Positions 23,683-33,486 of a stretch of 64,000 bases of DNA are shown piece after piece. Under the pieces are notes generated by a model. It was not told the origin of the DNA. It worked only from the letters and a program-made list of their open reading frames with translations, and made no database searches. Every line of letters starts with the position of its first letter. Within the stretch, counting starts at the first letter, position 1. The DNA is from Pantoea septica (GTDB lineage Bacteria; Pseudomonadota; Gammaproteobacteria; Enterobacterales; Enterobacteriaceae), in assembly GCF_002095575.1 (NCBI RefSeq), contig NZ_MLJJ01000002.1, positions 124,001-188,000 of the forward strand. The letters run 5' to 3'. The translations under genes were made by a program, and so were the position numbers.

Positions 23683-25060
23683 CTTCCAGACCCGTCACGC
23701 GCTGCATCTCCTCCAGCGAGGTTTCGCCGCGGCTGACCGCCTCTAGCCCGCTGCTCAACAAGGTGCGCATACCCTGTTTTTTCGCCAGCGCCAGTACGCT
23801 GTCGAGCGGCATCTCAGCGGCGATGGCGTTTTGCAGCTTGCCGCCGACCGGTAATATCTCAAACAGCGCCAGCCGTCCGAAATAGCCGGAAAAGCAGTGG
23901 TCGCAGCCGGGCGCGCGCCAGGTTTGCAGCGTGCCGGGCCAGATGTCGGGCGGAAAATGCGCCATCGCCTGCGCTGGCTGACGACAGTGCGGGCAGAGCC
24001 GCCGCACCAGTCGTTGCGCCACGATCAGCCGTAATGCCGGACCGAGCAAATAGCCGGGAATGCCCATCTGCCGCAACCTCGTCAGGGTTTCCGCCGTCGA
24101 GTTGGTGTGCAGCGTCGATAATACCAGGTGGCCGGTCTGCGCCGCTTTGACCGCAATCTCCGCCGTTTCCGCATCGCGGATCTCGCCTACCATAATGACG
24201 TCGGGATCCTGGCGCAGCAGGGCGCGCAGCACCCGGTTGAAGTCGAGTCCGCATTTAGGGTTGATCTGCGTCTGGTTAATGCCGGCCAGCGGAATTTCTA
24301 CCGGATCTTCGACGCTGCTGACGTTCATTTCCGGCCGGTTCAGCGTGCTCAGGCAGCTGTAGAGCGTAAAGGTTTTTCCGCTGCCAGTCGGCCCGGTCAC
24401 CAGGATGAGCCCCTGCGGCTGCGCCAGCGCGGCGCTGAGCAGACGGCGCTGCGCGGCGGGCAGGCCCAGCTTATCCAGCGACAGGGTGCTGCTTTCGCTC
24501 TGCAGCAGACGGATCACCGCTTTTTCGCCGTACTGCACCGGCAGCGTCGCCAGACGGAAGGCGGCGGGTTTACCCTCCAGCGTCAGAGTAAACTGTCCAT
24601 CCTGCGGCAGCCGTCGCTCGGCAATATCCAGTCCGCCGAGGATTTTCAGCCTGGCGATCAGCGCGGCAGGCGGCGCCTCGCTGAGAGGCGTCAGCGGCTG
24701 TAGCGCGCCGTCGATGCGCAGCCGTATGCGTACGCCGTCGCGCTGCGGTTCGATATGAATATCGGACGCCCGCCGCCGCAGCGCCTGCTGCAGCATCTGG
24801 TTGACGGCGTCGACCGCCGATTCCGGCAGCGCCTCGCGCGGCGCATCCGCTGAGGCGCTGCCGTGCTCGTGAAGATCGAGTCGCGCCTGCGGCCAGCATT
24901 CGATCTCGATCTGACACTGGCTGGCAAAGTGCAGCGCCTCGCTGAGGCCCTCCGGCACCTGTTCCGCCACGGCGACGCGCAGCAGCGTCGCATCATGATG
25001 CAGCAACACGGCCCGATAGCGCTGGCACAGCGCACGTACAGCGGAATCAGGCATCGCCAT
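23669..25060 (-). CDS. hofB: Type IV pilus assembly ATPase HofB (PilB/GspE family)
   Basis: Cytoplasmic hexameric ATPase for pilus extension. Visible are Walker A GPTGSGKT, the Asp box and Walker B region (DVIMVGEIRDAETAE), the His box (LSTLHTNS) and a C-terminal zinc site with two CxxC pairs (CPHC, CDHC). I chose the ATG at 25060 because AAAGGAG stands just upstream; this gives 463 residues (E. coli 461) and a 14-bp overlap with ppdD. It is part of the ppdD-hofB-hofC operon. Confidence 0.93.
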   Translation of the reverse strand: MAMPDSAVRALCQRYRAVLLHHDATLLRVAVAEQVPEGLSEALHFASQCQIEIECWPQARLDLHEHGSASADAPREALPESAVDAVNQMLQQALRRRASDIHIEPQRDGVRIRLRIDGALQPLTPLSEAPPAALIARLKILGGLDIAERRLPQDGQFTLTLEGKPAAFRLATLPVQYGEKAVIRLLQSESSTLSLDKLGLPAAQRRLLSAALAQPQGLILVTGPTGSGKTFTLYSCLSTLNRPEMNVSSVEDPVEIPLAGINQTQINPKCGLDFNRVLRALLRQDPDVIMVGEIRDAETAEIAVKAAQTGHLVLSTLHTNSTAETLTRLRQMGIPGYLLGPALRLIVAQRLVRRLCPHCRQPAQAMAHFPPDIWPGTLQTWRAPGCDHCFSGYFGRLALFEILPVGGKLQNAIAAEMPLDSVLALAKKQGMRTLLSSGLEAVSRGETSLEEMQRVTGLEDVPA

Positions 25061-25502
25061 CGTTAGCTCCTTTATCATCAAAGCGGAACTGCTCCAGGCA
25101 GTTATCGCGCAGGCTGTCGCTGCTGCTGGTACAGCTGCGCTGCCATCTCAGGCTGCCTTCCGTGCTGTCCCATACCGGCGTCATTACGACGCTCAGGCCG
25201 TTCAGGCTCTCCTGACCGGTTAAGGTAATGACGCCGTTTATCACGCTGAGCGCGGAGACGTAACGCGAGCCTTTGGCCGCCGGAATGCCCTTTTCGCCAG
25301 CCTGACACTGCGCTGGGCCGCCTCGTTCCATAGCGCACAGCTCGACGGCCGTTTTATAAGGCACCATGGTTTGCAGCATGTCGGTGAGCGCCGCGCGCTG
25401 CAGGTAGTTTTGATAGGCCGGTAAGCCGATAGCGCTGAGGATCGCGACGATCCCCACCACAATCATCAGCTCGACCAGGGTAAAGCCCTGTTGATTGGTC
25501 AT
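25047..25502 (-). CDS. ppdD: Prepilin peptidase-dependent major pilin PpdD
   Basis: Type IV major pilin of 151 residues. The class III leader MTNQQG is followed by FTLVELMIVVGIVAILSAIG; cleavage after Gly6 leaves an N-methylated Phe1 and the conserved Glu5. Two cysteine pairs in the globular part could form disulfides. Start at 25502 follows a GAGGCGAT stretch. It is the first gene of the operon with hofB and hofC; nadC lies upstream in the same direction. Confidence 0.94.
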   Translation of the reverse strand: MTNQQGFTLVELMIVVGIVAILSAIGLPAYQNYLQRAALTDMLQTMVPYKTAVELCAMERGGPAQCQAGEKGIPAAKGSRYVSALSVINGVITLTGQESLNGLSVVMTPVWDSTEGSLRWQRSCTSSSDSLRDNCLEQFRFDDKGANDGDA

Positions 25503-25683
25503 TGCATCGCCTCTTTCATGGATAAGAGGAGGCAGAGTAGAAAAGCATGGGCGCCAAACCCAGCGGCGGATTTTCAGGCCGGAAAAAGGCGCGCAGTAAA
25601 AGGGCGGGGTTGCAGCGCGGAGAACAACGAAGCGGAAGCGGGCGCGCAAAAAAGGCCGTGCGCGGCGGCACGGCGTAGGGAAG

Positions 25684-26667
<984 letters not shown>

Positions 26668-26778
26668 TTAGTATACTTAACTTTCGTGCGGCGGGGCATC
26701 GCCGCCGCACCTTTAGGCTGCAAAAAGTTATCGTAAATCATGCTATTCTCAGCCGGACTCTGCTAAGGAAATACCAGC

Positions 26779-27330
26779 ATGAAACTGGAACAGGGCTGGC
26801 TGACCGACATTCGTCAGGTGCCGTCGCCGCATTTTAATCAACGTCCCAACGACGAGGCCCCCTCGCTGTTGGTCATCCACAATATCAGCCTGCCGCCGGG
26901 CGAATTCGGCGGGCCGTGGATCGATCGGCTGTTTACCGGCACCTTGCCGCCCGACGCCCATCCCTATTTTGCCGATATCGCTCACCTGCAGGTCGCCGCG
27001 CACTGCCTGATTCGCCGCGACGGCGAAATCGTGCAGTATGTCTCTTTCGATCATCGCGCCTGGCACGCTGGGGTCTCCCGCTACCAGGGCCGCGAAAACT
27101 GCAACGACTTTTCCATCGGCATCGAGCTGGAAGGCACCGACGATCTGCCTTACACCGATGCGCAGTACCAGGCGCTGGCCGCCGTCACGCAGCTCCTGCT
27201 GCAGCACTATCCTTTGACGCCCTCGCGCATTACCGGGCACAGCGATATCGCCCCGACGCGCAAGACCGATCCAGGGCCGGCTTTTGACTGGGAGCAGTAT
27301 CAGCAGCTGTTGGGGCAAACTTCTTTTTGA
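26779..27330 (+). CDS. ampD: 1,6-anhydro-MurNAc-L-alanine amidase AmpD
   Basis: Cytoplasmic zinc amidase in peptidoglycan recycling that cleaves the peptide from anhydro-muropeptides and so keeps AmpR-type beta-lactamase induction low. It has 183 residues, like E. coli. Zinc ligands H34, H154 and D164 and catalytic E116 and K162 are all in place. No AmpC or AmpR gene is seen in this window, so its role here is recycling unless such genes lie elsewhere. Confidence 0.96.
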   Translation: MKLEQGWLTDIRQVPSPHFNQRPNDEAPSLLVIHNISLPPGEFGGPWIDRLFTGTLPPDAHPYFADIAHLQVAAHCLIRRDGEIVQYVSFDHRAWHAGVSRYQGRENCNDFSIGIELEGTDDLPYTDAQYQALAAVTQLLLQHYPLTPSRITGHSDIAPTRKTDPGPAFDWEQYQQLLGQTSF

Positions 27331-27346
27331 TTTTCGCGGAGTGGGT

Positions 27347-28201
27347 ATGACGTTGTTTTCCTTGTTACTGGTTTTAGGTTGGGAACGCCTGTTTAAGCTG
27401 GGCGAGCACTGGCAGCTCGATCACCGGCTGGAGCCGATTTTTCGCCGCCGCCGCCATTTTTCGCTGCTGCGTACGCTTGGCATGACCCTGCTGGCGATGG
27501 CGCTGACGGCGCTGGCGATCTGGAGCGTAAAAGGGCTGCTGTTCGGCATCGCGCAGCTGCTGTTCTGGATCCTGATCGGCCTGCTCTGCATCGGCGCCGG
27601 ATCGGCGCGCCTGCACTATCACGCCTATTTAAAAGCGGCGAGCCATGACGATGTCGCGGCGCATCAGGCGATGGCGGCCGAGCTGACGCTGATCCACGGC
27701 GTGCCGGTGGAGTGCAGCGAGCGAGAGTTCCTGCGCGAGCTGCAAAACGCGCTGATCTGGATTAACTTCCGCTTCTACCTGGCGCCGATGTTCTGGTTTG
27801 TGGCGGGCGGCCCCTACGGGCCGGTGCTGCTGGTGGGCTACGCCTTCCTGCGCGCCTGGCAGAGCTGGCTGGCGAAACATCAGTCGCCGCTGGAGCGGGC
27901 GCAGTCAGGCGTCGACGGCCTGCTGCACGTGATTGACTGGATCCCGGCGCGGCTGGCCGGCGTGGCCTATGCGCTGCTGGGACACGGTGAAAAAGCGCTG
28001 CCCGCCTGGTTCGCTGCGCTGACCGACCGTCGCCGTTCGCAGTATCAGGTGCTGACCAGCCTGGCGCAGTTTTCGCTGGAGCGCGATCCGCACCTGGACA
28101 AGGTCGAAACCCCGCGCGTTGCGGTGGCGCTGGCGAAGCGCATCTCGCTGGTGCTGGTAGTTGTGGTCGCGCTGCTCACCATCTACGGCACGCTGGTATA
28201 A
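27347..28201 (+). CDS. ampE: Inner-membrane regulator protein AmpE
   Basis: Membrane protein of 284 residues (same as E. coli), reported to affect beta-lactamase signalling together with AmpD; the molecular role is not settled. Start ATG at 27347 (M-T-L-F-S-L-L) follows a GCGGAGTGGGT stretch. About four membrane segments are visible, at the start, around 45-90, around 145-170 and at the extreme C-terminus. It overlaps the 3' end of the convergent GH43 gene by 19 bp, a sign that the sugar locus was inserted tightly against it. Confidence 0.93.
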   Translation: MTLFSLLLVLGWERLFKLGEHWQLDHRLEPIFRRRRHFSLLRTLGMTLLAMALTALAIWSVKGLLFGIAQLLFWILIGLLCIGAGSARLHYHAYLKAASHDDVAAHQAMAAELTLIHGVPVECSEREFLRELQNALIWINFRFYLAPMFWFVAGGPYGPVLLVGYAFLRAWQSWLAKHQSPLERAQSGVDGLLHVIDWIPARLAGVAYALLGHGEKALPAWFAALTDRRRSQYQVLTSLAQFSLERDPHLDKVETPRVAVALAKRISLVLVVVVALLTIYGTLV

Positions 28202-29142
28202 TCCGCTGGCGGCACGCCGAAATCGGGCGTGCCGTCTTCGCGCCAGACAAAACTTTTCAGCCGGGTATGACGATTGGGATCCCATAGCGGGTCCCCTTCA
28301 ATTTCCGTGTAGTTGCGGGCGTGATAGACCAGCACATCCTCGCCGTTCTCATCCTGAGTAAAGCAGTTGTGGCCCGGACCGTACTGGTGGTTATCCCAGT
28401 TTGAGGTAAAGACCGGCCGTGCTGACTTGCGCCAGTTAGCGGCATCAAGCAGATCCTGCTCAATGCCGATCGACAGCAGCCCCATGCAGTAATTTTCGTC
28501 GGTGGCGCTTGCGGAGTAGGTAACGAACAGCCGATCGCCGTGCTGGATCACCGCCGGTCCTTCATTGACGCTAAACCCAGCGCACTCCCACTCATATTCC
28601 GGCCGGCTCAGCATCGTCGGCGCGCCTTTCAGCGTCCAGGGGTTAAGCAGCTCCGCCAGATAGAGATTGGAGTTGCCCGGGATCGCCGGATCCTTCTGCG
28701 CCCACAGATACCAGTTTTTGCCCTGATGCGCGAAGTGGGTAGCGTCCAGCGCAAAGGTGTCGAACTGACTAAATACCCGGCGCGGCGCCTGCCAGCGTCC
28801 GTTGAGCGGATCGGCGTCGTCGCATACCAGCGCGTACATGCGATGCTGGAACAGCCCGTCTTTGATGTCGCGCGTCGGCGCGGCGGCGAAATAGATCACC
28901 CACTGTTCGTCGATGCGGTGCAGCTCCGGCGCCCAGATCAGTTCGCTGCAGGGGCCGCTCTCCGGCTTGCGCCAGACCACGACCGGTTCGGCATGACGCA
29001 GATCGAGCAGCGTGCTGGCGCGACGCAGCTCCAGCCGATCATAGGCAGGTACGGAGGCGATAAAGTAGTAGTGCTGCTCATGGCGCAGGATAAAGGGATC
29101 GGCCCGCTGTTCAATAAAGGGATTCGGCCAGGGTGTGCTCAT
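28183..29142 (-). CDS. Family 43 glycoside hydrolase, likely alpha-L-arabinofuranosidase or beta-xylosidase
   Basis: Five-bladed beta-propeller hydrolase of 319 residues with no signal peptide, so it should act in the cytoplasm on imported oligosaccharides. The GH43 catalytic triad is readable: D15 (general base, ADPFIL), D133 (DATHF) and E194 (general acid, NEGPAV). Late motifs YGPGHNCFT and VYHAR resemble arabinofuranosidase-type members, but substrate cannot be fixed by eye. It overlaps the upstream GPH transporter by 4 bp, so the two form an import-and-cleave pair, like yagG-yagH of E. coli. Confidence 0.88.
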   Translation of the reverse strand: MSTPWPNPFIEQRADPFILRHEQHYYFIASVPAYDRLELRRASTLLDLRHAEPVVVWRKPESGPCSELIWAPELHRIDEQWVIYFAAAPTRDIKDGLFQHRMYALVCDDADPLNGRWQAPRRVFSQFDTFALDATHFAHQGKNWYLWAQKDPAIPGNSNLYLAELLNPWTLKGAPTMLSRPEYEWECAGFSVNEGPAVIQHGDRLFVTYSASATDENYCMGLLSIGIEQDLLDAANWRKSARPVFTSNWDNHQYGPGHNCFTQDENGEDVLVYHARNYTEIEGDPLWDPNRHTRLKSFVWREDGTPDFGVPPADYTSVP

Positions 29143-30551
29143 TTCGCTTCTCCGGGTTGGGTGACAGCGCCGTCGCGCTGACGAATTTCATGCAGTTCGC
29201 GGAAGTTGGCGCGGCGCAGCGCGAGATCGTTCTGAATCGTGCGCATTAGCGCGCGGTCGACCTTCAGCAGGCGCACGACGCCTGCGGTAATCAGGTAGCC
29301 TACGCCCGGGATGACGGTGAACAGCAGCATAATGCCGTTTACCGCCTGTGAAGACTGCTGTTTTGCGCCCGCGTCGTAGCCGTAAATCGAGAGTAAAAAG
29401 CCGACCATTGCGCCCGCGACCGCCAGGCCGACCTTGAGGAAAAACAGGTTGCCGGAGAAGCTGATGCCGGTGATGCGCTTGCCGGTTTTCCACTCGCCGT
29501 AATCGTCGACGTCGGCCATCAGCGACCAGTGCAGCGGCGACGGGATTTGATGCAGCACGTTCAGCAGGAAATAGGCGACCACTACCGCGACGGTGGCGTG
29601 CGGATCGATCCAGTAAAAGCCGCAGGAGAAGAGGGCCAGCGCGATATTGGTCCAGAAAAAGACTTTCAGCTTGCACCAGCGGTCGGTGAGCAGCTTCGCC
29701 AGGGTGCTGCCTGTCATCATGCCTATAACGCCAAGACTGATAAACAGCGTGGCGAAGTGCGTCGTCTGGCCCATTACCCAGGTCACGTAGTACATGGTGG
29801 CGGCCATACGGATAAAGCCGGGGCAGACGTTGCAGAAGGTGAGCAGCAGAATGCGTACCCACTGGTCGTTTTTCCACACGTCGCGCAGATCGCTTTTCAG
29901 CGCGTCATGGGTCGGCACCGCCGGGCGAATACGTTCCCGCACCGTGGCGAAGCAGAACAGGAACATCCCCAGCCCAATCAACGCCAGCACGCTCATCGCC
30001 AGCTGATAGCCGCGCGCCTTGTCGCCGCCGCCGAACCACTCTGCCATCGGCAGCAGCGACAGGGAGAGGATCAGCGTCGCAATGCCGACCATGACAAAGC
30101 GGTAGGACTGGCAGGAGACGCGCTCGCCGGGATCGCTGGTGATGACGCCGCCCAGTGAACAGTAGGGAATGTTGATGGCGGTGTAGGTCAGGGACATCAG
30201 GAAGTAGGTGACGAAGGCCCAGATCACCTTGTTTTCGTAGCTCCAGTCCGGCGTGGTGAACATCAGCACGCTAAAGAGCACATAGGGCACCGAAATCCAG
30301 AGCAGCCAGGGACGAAAGCGGCCCCAGCGGCTTTGAGTGCGATCGGCGATCGCGCCCATAATCGGGTCGGTAATGGCATCCAGCACGCGCACCGAGAGCA
30401 GCAGGGTTCCCACCAGCGCAGGCGCGAGACCGAAAACATCGGTATAAAAGTAATTAAGAAACAGCATGATGGCGCCGCCAATCATATTACAGCCCGCGTC
30501 GCCCATGCCGTAACCCAGCTTTTCGCGAAAAGAGAGTGCGGAATCCTTCAT
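29139..30551 (-). CDS. GPH-family (MelB-like) glycoside:cation symporter
   Basis: Inner-membrane symporter of 470 residues with about twelve membrane segments. The N-terminal motif [14 protein letters not shown] and the segment [25 protein letters not shown] are typical of the GPH family (YagG, YicJ, MelB). Start at 30551 is chosen for its AGGAGA site; an upstream in-frame start would add six residues. It is paired with the GH43 gene and probably imports short xylo- or arabino-oligosaccharides. Its leader holds a 10-bp inverted repeat that overlaps the ribosome site. Confidence 0.88.
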   Translation of the reverse strand: MKDSALSFREKLGYGMGDAGCNMIGGAIMLFLNYFYTDVFGLAPALVGTLLLSVRVLDAITDPIMGAIADRTQSRWGRFRPWLLWISVPYVLFSVLMFTTPDWSYENKVIWAFVTYFLMSLTYTAINIPYCSLGGVITSDPGERVSCQSYRFVMVGIATLILSLSLLPMAEWFGGGDKARGYQLAMSVLALIGLGMFLFCFATVRERIRPAVPTHDALKSDLRDVWKNDQWVRILLLTFCNVCPGFIRMAATMYYVTWVMGQTTHFATLFISLGVIGMMTGSTLAKLLTDRWCKLKVFFWTNIALALFSCGFYWIDPHATVAVVVAYFLLNVLHQIPSPLHWSLMADVDDYGEWKTGKRITGISFSGNLFFLKVGLAVAGAMVGFLLSIYGYDAGAKQQSSQAVNGIMLLFTVIPGVGYLITAGVVRLLKVDRALMRTIQNDLALRRANFRELHEIRQRDGAVTQPGEAK

Positions 30552-30591
30552 GATAATTCTCCTGCGCATTTGGTATGAGCAGAGAATTATC
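30552..30591 (-). promoter_or_regulatory. Inverted repeat overlapping the ribosome site of the GPH gene
   Basis: The arms GATAATTCTC and GAGAATTATC are perfect 10-bp complements, 20 bases apart, directly before the start codon. On the minus strand the start-proximal arm contains part of the AGGAGA ribosome site. It could be a DNA operator for a local regulator or an RNA hairpin masking the start. Confidence 0.7.
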
Positions 30592-30681
30592 GTTGCTATA
30601 TCAGCGGGATGGCTGCCAACAAATAGTCAGTAAGATGGACAAATCAGGCGAGGCGGGAAAAGTGTGAACTGGATCGAGAGG

Positions 30682-30711
30682 AAAAAGGCCCGCCGACGCA
30701 GGTCGGCGGGC
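30682..30711 (-). terminator. Rho-independent terminator after aroP
   Basis: Read on the minus strand, a perfect 10-bp stem GCCCGCCGAC / GTCGGCGGGC with a 4-base loop is followed by a T-run. It lies just after the aroP stop and separates aroP from the downstream GPH gene. Confidence 0.9.
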
Positions 30712-30718
30712 GTAAGCA

Positions 30719-32074
30719 TCAGGCGCGCTGCACCTTGTTTTTGATGGCGTAGCCGATGGCCAGGATCACCAGCCAGACCGGGATCAGCCAGACCGATATC
30801 GCCATGCCCGGCGTCATCAGCATAATCACCAGAATGCCGGCCAGAAACGCCAGGCAGAGCCAGTTGCCGAACGGATAGAGCAGCGCCTTAAAGCGCGTCG
30901 TCACGCCCTGCTGATCTTTCTTACGGCGGAATTTCAGGTGAGCAAGGCTAATCATCGCCCAGTTGATGACCAGCGCGGAGACCACCAGCGACATCAGCAG
31001 GCCGAAGGCTTCGCCCGGCATCAGATAGTTGATCAGCACGCAGAGCGCGGTCGCCACGGCCGAGACCAGAATGGTGGCCACCGGCACGCCGCGACGGTCT
31101 ACTTTCAGCAGCGCTTTCGGCGCATTGCCCTGCTGGGCCAGACCGAACAGCATGCGGCTGTTGCAGTAGACGCAGCTGTTGTAGACCGACAGCGCGGCGG
31201 TCAGGATCACCACGTTCAGCGCGTTCGCCACCAGCGCGTCGCCCAGCTCATGGAAGATCAGCACGAAGGGGCTGGTGTCTGCGGTGACGCGCGTCCAGGG
31301 CATCAGCGACAGCAGCACCGCCAGCGAGCCGATATAGAAAATCAGGATGCGATAGATAACCTGATTGGTGGCTTTAGGGATGCTCTGCTCGGGATTATCG
31401 GCTTCCGCGGCGGTGATGCCAACCAGCTCCAGGCCGCCGAAAGAGAACATAATGATCGCCATCATCATTACCAGCCCGCTGAAGCCGTGCGGCAAGAAGC
31501 CGCCCTGCGCCCAGAGGTTGCTGACGCTGGCCTGCGGGCCGCCGGTGCCGCTGAGCAGCAGCCAGCCGCCGAACAGGATCATGCCGATCACCGCGATGAC
31601 TTTAACGATAGAGAACCAGAACTCCATCTCGCCATAGACTTTTACGTTAGTGAGGTTAATGGCGTTGATCAGCACGAAGAAGACGGCGGCGGTAATCCAG
31701 GTGGGAATATCTGGCCACCAGAACTGAACGTATTTGCCGACGGCGGTCAGCTCGGCCATGGCCACCAGCACATAAAGCACCCAGTAGTTCCAGCCCGACG
31801 CGAAGCCGGCAAAGTTGCCCCAGTATTTGTAGGCGAAGTGGCTGAAGCTGCCGGCGACCGGCTCCTCGACCACCATCTCTCCCAGCTGACGCATAATTAA
31901 AAAGGCGATAAAGCCGGCGATGGCGTAGCCCAGAATAACGCCTGGACCGGCCGCCTGGATCACCGATGCGCTGCCCAGAAACAGGCCGGTGCCCACCGCG
32001 CCGCCCAGCGCGATCAGCTGAATATGACGGTTTTTCAGCCCGCGCTTCAGCGTATCGCCATGCTGTTGTTCCAT
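30719..32074 (-). CDS. aroP: Aromatic amino acid permease AroP
   Basis: APC-family inner-membrane transporter for phenylalanine, tyrosine and tryptophan, 451 residues (E. coli 457), about twelve membrane segments. The N-terminal segment LKNRHIQLIALGGAVGTGLF and the substrate-binding GITAAEADNP region match the AroP/PheP group. Position next to pdhR, divergent from it, matches E. coli and supports AroP over PheP. Control by TyrR would be expected; only a weak box is visible in the leader. Confidence 0.93.
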   Translation of the reverse strand: MEQQHGDTLKRGLKNRHIQLIALGGAVGTGLFLGSASVIQAAGPGVILGYAIAGFIAFLIMRQLGEMVVEEPVAGSFSHFAYKYWGNFAGFASGWNYWVLYVLVAMAELTAVGKYVQFWWPDIPTWITAAVFFVLINAINLTNVKVYGEMEFWFSIVKVIAVIGMILFGGWLLLSGTGGPQASVSNLWAQGGFLPHGFSGLVMMMAIIMFSFGGLELVGITAAEADNPEQSIPKATNQVIYRILIFYIGSLAVLLSLMPWTRVTADTSPFVLIFHELGDALVANALNVVILTAALSVYNSCVYCNSRMLFGLAQQGNAPKALLKVDRRGVPVATILVSAVATALCVLINYLMPGEAFGLLMSLVVSALVINWAMISLAHLKFRRKKDQQGVTTRFKALLYPFGNWLCLAFLAGILVIMLMTPGMAISVWLIPVWLVILAIGYAIKNKVQRA

Positions 32075-32459
32075 ACGAACCTCATGTTGTTTTAATTCTT
32101 CTTTTGCAGCGCGTGATGGCTGTCAGGAAGTGGTTACAATAACGTACTGATTTATTTACGGTATCAGGCGCCTTCTCTGTAAGCGGATGCTACCCTGGCG
32201 ACAAGAATAGTGATATGCGGTGCGCTTTGCACCTGCTTTCTCTTTTCGTGCTGAGACTTGACTGAAAAAGCATCGTAGCCATCACACTGCCGCCTGCGCC
32301 TGTTCTGCCATGAATTGATGCCAAAGACGAATAAGGTTGTCTTATGGTCAAGGAGAGAATCCTCCTTAACGCCGTGTAAGGTTTGGTAAAAGTAGCGAGA
32401 TTTAACATCTGCTTCGTCCCGCTATTTCTGTTTTTCCCGCGGCAACTTAAAAGCGTGCG
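32075..32459. other. Gene-free aroP leader and upstream region
   Basis: No gene is seen in this part of the 515-bp divergent aroP/pdhR gap. On the minus strand a weak TyrR-like box (G and C 15 bases apart around CGTAAATAAATCAGTACG) lies near 32144-32162. No confident aroP promoter hexamers could be assigned. Confidence 0.35.
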
Positions 32460-32479
32460 GACGCCGGTATGGCAAGGAA

Positions 32480-32495
32480 TGTGACCGGCGTCATA
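32480..32495 (+). promoter_or_regulatory. Candidate CRP site upstream of pdhR
   Basis: TGTGA-N6-TCATA differs from the CRP core TGTGA-N6-TCACA at one half-site base. Its centre is about 62 bp before the predicted pdhR transcription start, close to the usual -61.5 class I position. It overlaps a perfect 9-bp inverted repeat (GACGCCGGT / ACCGGCGTC, 32460-32492). CRP control of pdhR is known in E. coli. Confidence 0.5.
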
Positions 32496-32514
32496 TAGAC
32501 ACAAGGTGAATACT

Positions 32515-32557
32515 TTGTTACTTTACGGCCAACTTTTTAGAATTGGTATTACCAATT
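32515..32557 (+). promoter_or_regulatory. pdhR promoter with PdhR operator
   Basis: A -35 TTGTTA (32515-32520) and -10 TAGAAT (32538-32543) are 17 bp apart. Overlapping the -10 and start region is a perfect palindrome AATTGGTATTACCAATT (32541-32557), which matches the PdhR operator consensus ATTGGT-N3-ACCAAT. This implies autoregulation of pdhR-aceEF by PdhR with pyruvate as inducer, as in E. coli. Confidence 0.9.
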
Positions 32558-32589
32558 TACTCCGGACGTCGGCTTGATAAGAAGGGAAG

Positions 32590-33354
32590 ATGGCTTACAG
32601 TAAGATTCGCCAACCCAAGCTCTCAGATGCCATAGAGCAGCAGCTGGAATCGCTGATTATGGAAGGGACGCTGCGTCCTGGCGAGAAGCTGCTGCCTGAG
32701 CGCGAACTCGCCAAACAATTTGATGTCTCACGTCCATCCCTGCGCGAAGCCATACAGCGTCTGGAAGCGAAAGGTTTGCTGCTGCGCCGTCAGGGCGGCG
32801 GTACTTTCGTCCAGCAGAATCTCTGGCAAAGCCTGAGCGATCCGCTCGTCAGCCTGCTTACTAAGCATCCGGAATCCCAGTTTGATTTACTGGAAACGCG
32901 TCATGCGCTGGAAGGGATCGCGGCTTACTACGCGGCGCTGCGCGGCACGGAAGAGGATATCGAGCGTATCCGCCACTGCCACGTGCAGATACAGCAGGCT
33001 CAGGAGAGCGGCGATCTCGACGCCGAGGCGAATGCGGTGATGCAGTATCAGATCGCTGTCACAGAAGCTGCCCATAATGTGGTGCTGCTGCATTTGCTGC
33101 GTTCGATGGGGCCAATGCTGGAACAAAACGTTCGACAGAATTTTGAATTGCTCTACTCGCGCCGGGAAATGCTGGCGAAAGTAAGCGGTCACCGCGCCAG
33201 TATTTTCGAGGCGATTGTGGCTCGCGAGCCGGAACAGGCGCGTGAAGCCTCGCATCGTCACCTGGCGTTCATAGAGGAAATCTTGCTGGACAGAAGTCGG
33301 GAGCAGACTCGTCGTGAACGCTCCCTGCGTCGTTTACAGCAACGTAAGGAATAA
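32590..33354 (+). CDS. pdhR: Pyruvate-responsive repressor PdhR (GntR family)
   Basis: GntR/FadR-type repressor of 254 residues that senses pyruvate and controls the pyruvate dehydrogenase operon and respiratory genes. The N-terminal winged helix is clear ([20 protein letters not shown] followed by a GGGTFV wing). The helical C-terminal ligand domain follows. Its own operator lies upstream, and aceE-aceF-lpd follow in the same direction. Confidence 0.96.
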   Translation: MAYSKIRQPKLSDAIEQQLESLIMEGTLRPGEKLLPERELAKQFDVSRPSLREAIQRLEAKGLLLRRQGGGTFVQQNLWQSLSDPLVSLLTKHPESQFDLLETRHALEGIAAYYAALRGTEEDIERIRHCHVQIQQAQESGDLDAEANAVMQYQIAVTEAAHNVVLLHLLRSMGPMLEQNVRQNFELLYSRREMLAKVSGHRASIFEAIVAREPEQAREASHRHLAFIEEILLDRSREQTRRERSLRRLQQRKE

Positions 33355-33386
33355 CGCGCGGCAAAGAACGCGCGGACATCAACGAC

Positions 33387-33444
33387 GGGCCTGTCTCCTT
33401 GTGCTTTGGCGAACCACACAAGCAGAACACATGGAGACAGGCTC
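33387..33444 (+). repeat. Long stem-loop in the pdhR-aceE gap
   Basis: The arms GCCTGTCTCC (33389-33398) and GGAGACAGGC (33433-33442) are perfect 10-bp complements, extendable by one or two pairs at the base. An inner TTGTG / CACAA pair strengthens the loop. There is no T-run. It stands about 45 bp before the aceE start and may be an mRNA processing or stability element. Confidence 0.7.
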
Positions 33445-33486
33445 CTGACAATTCAACGTATTAGACACAGATAAGGAATACCCCCC

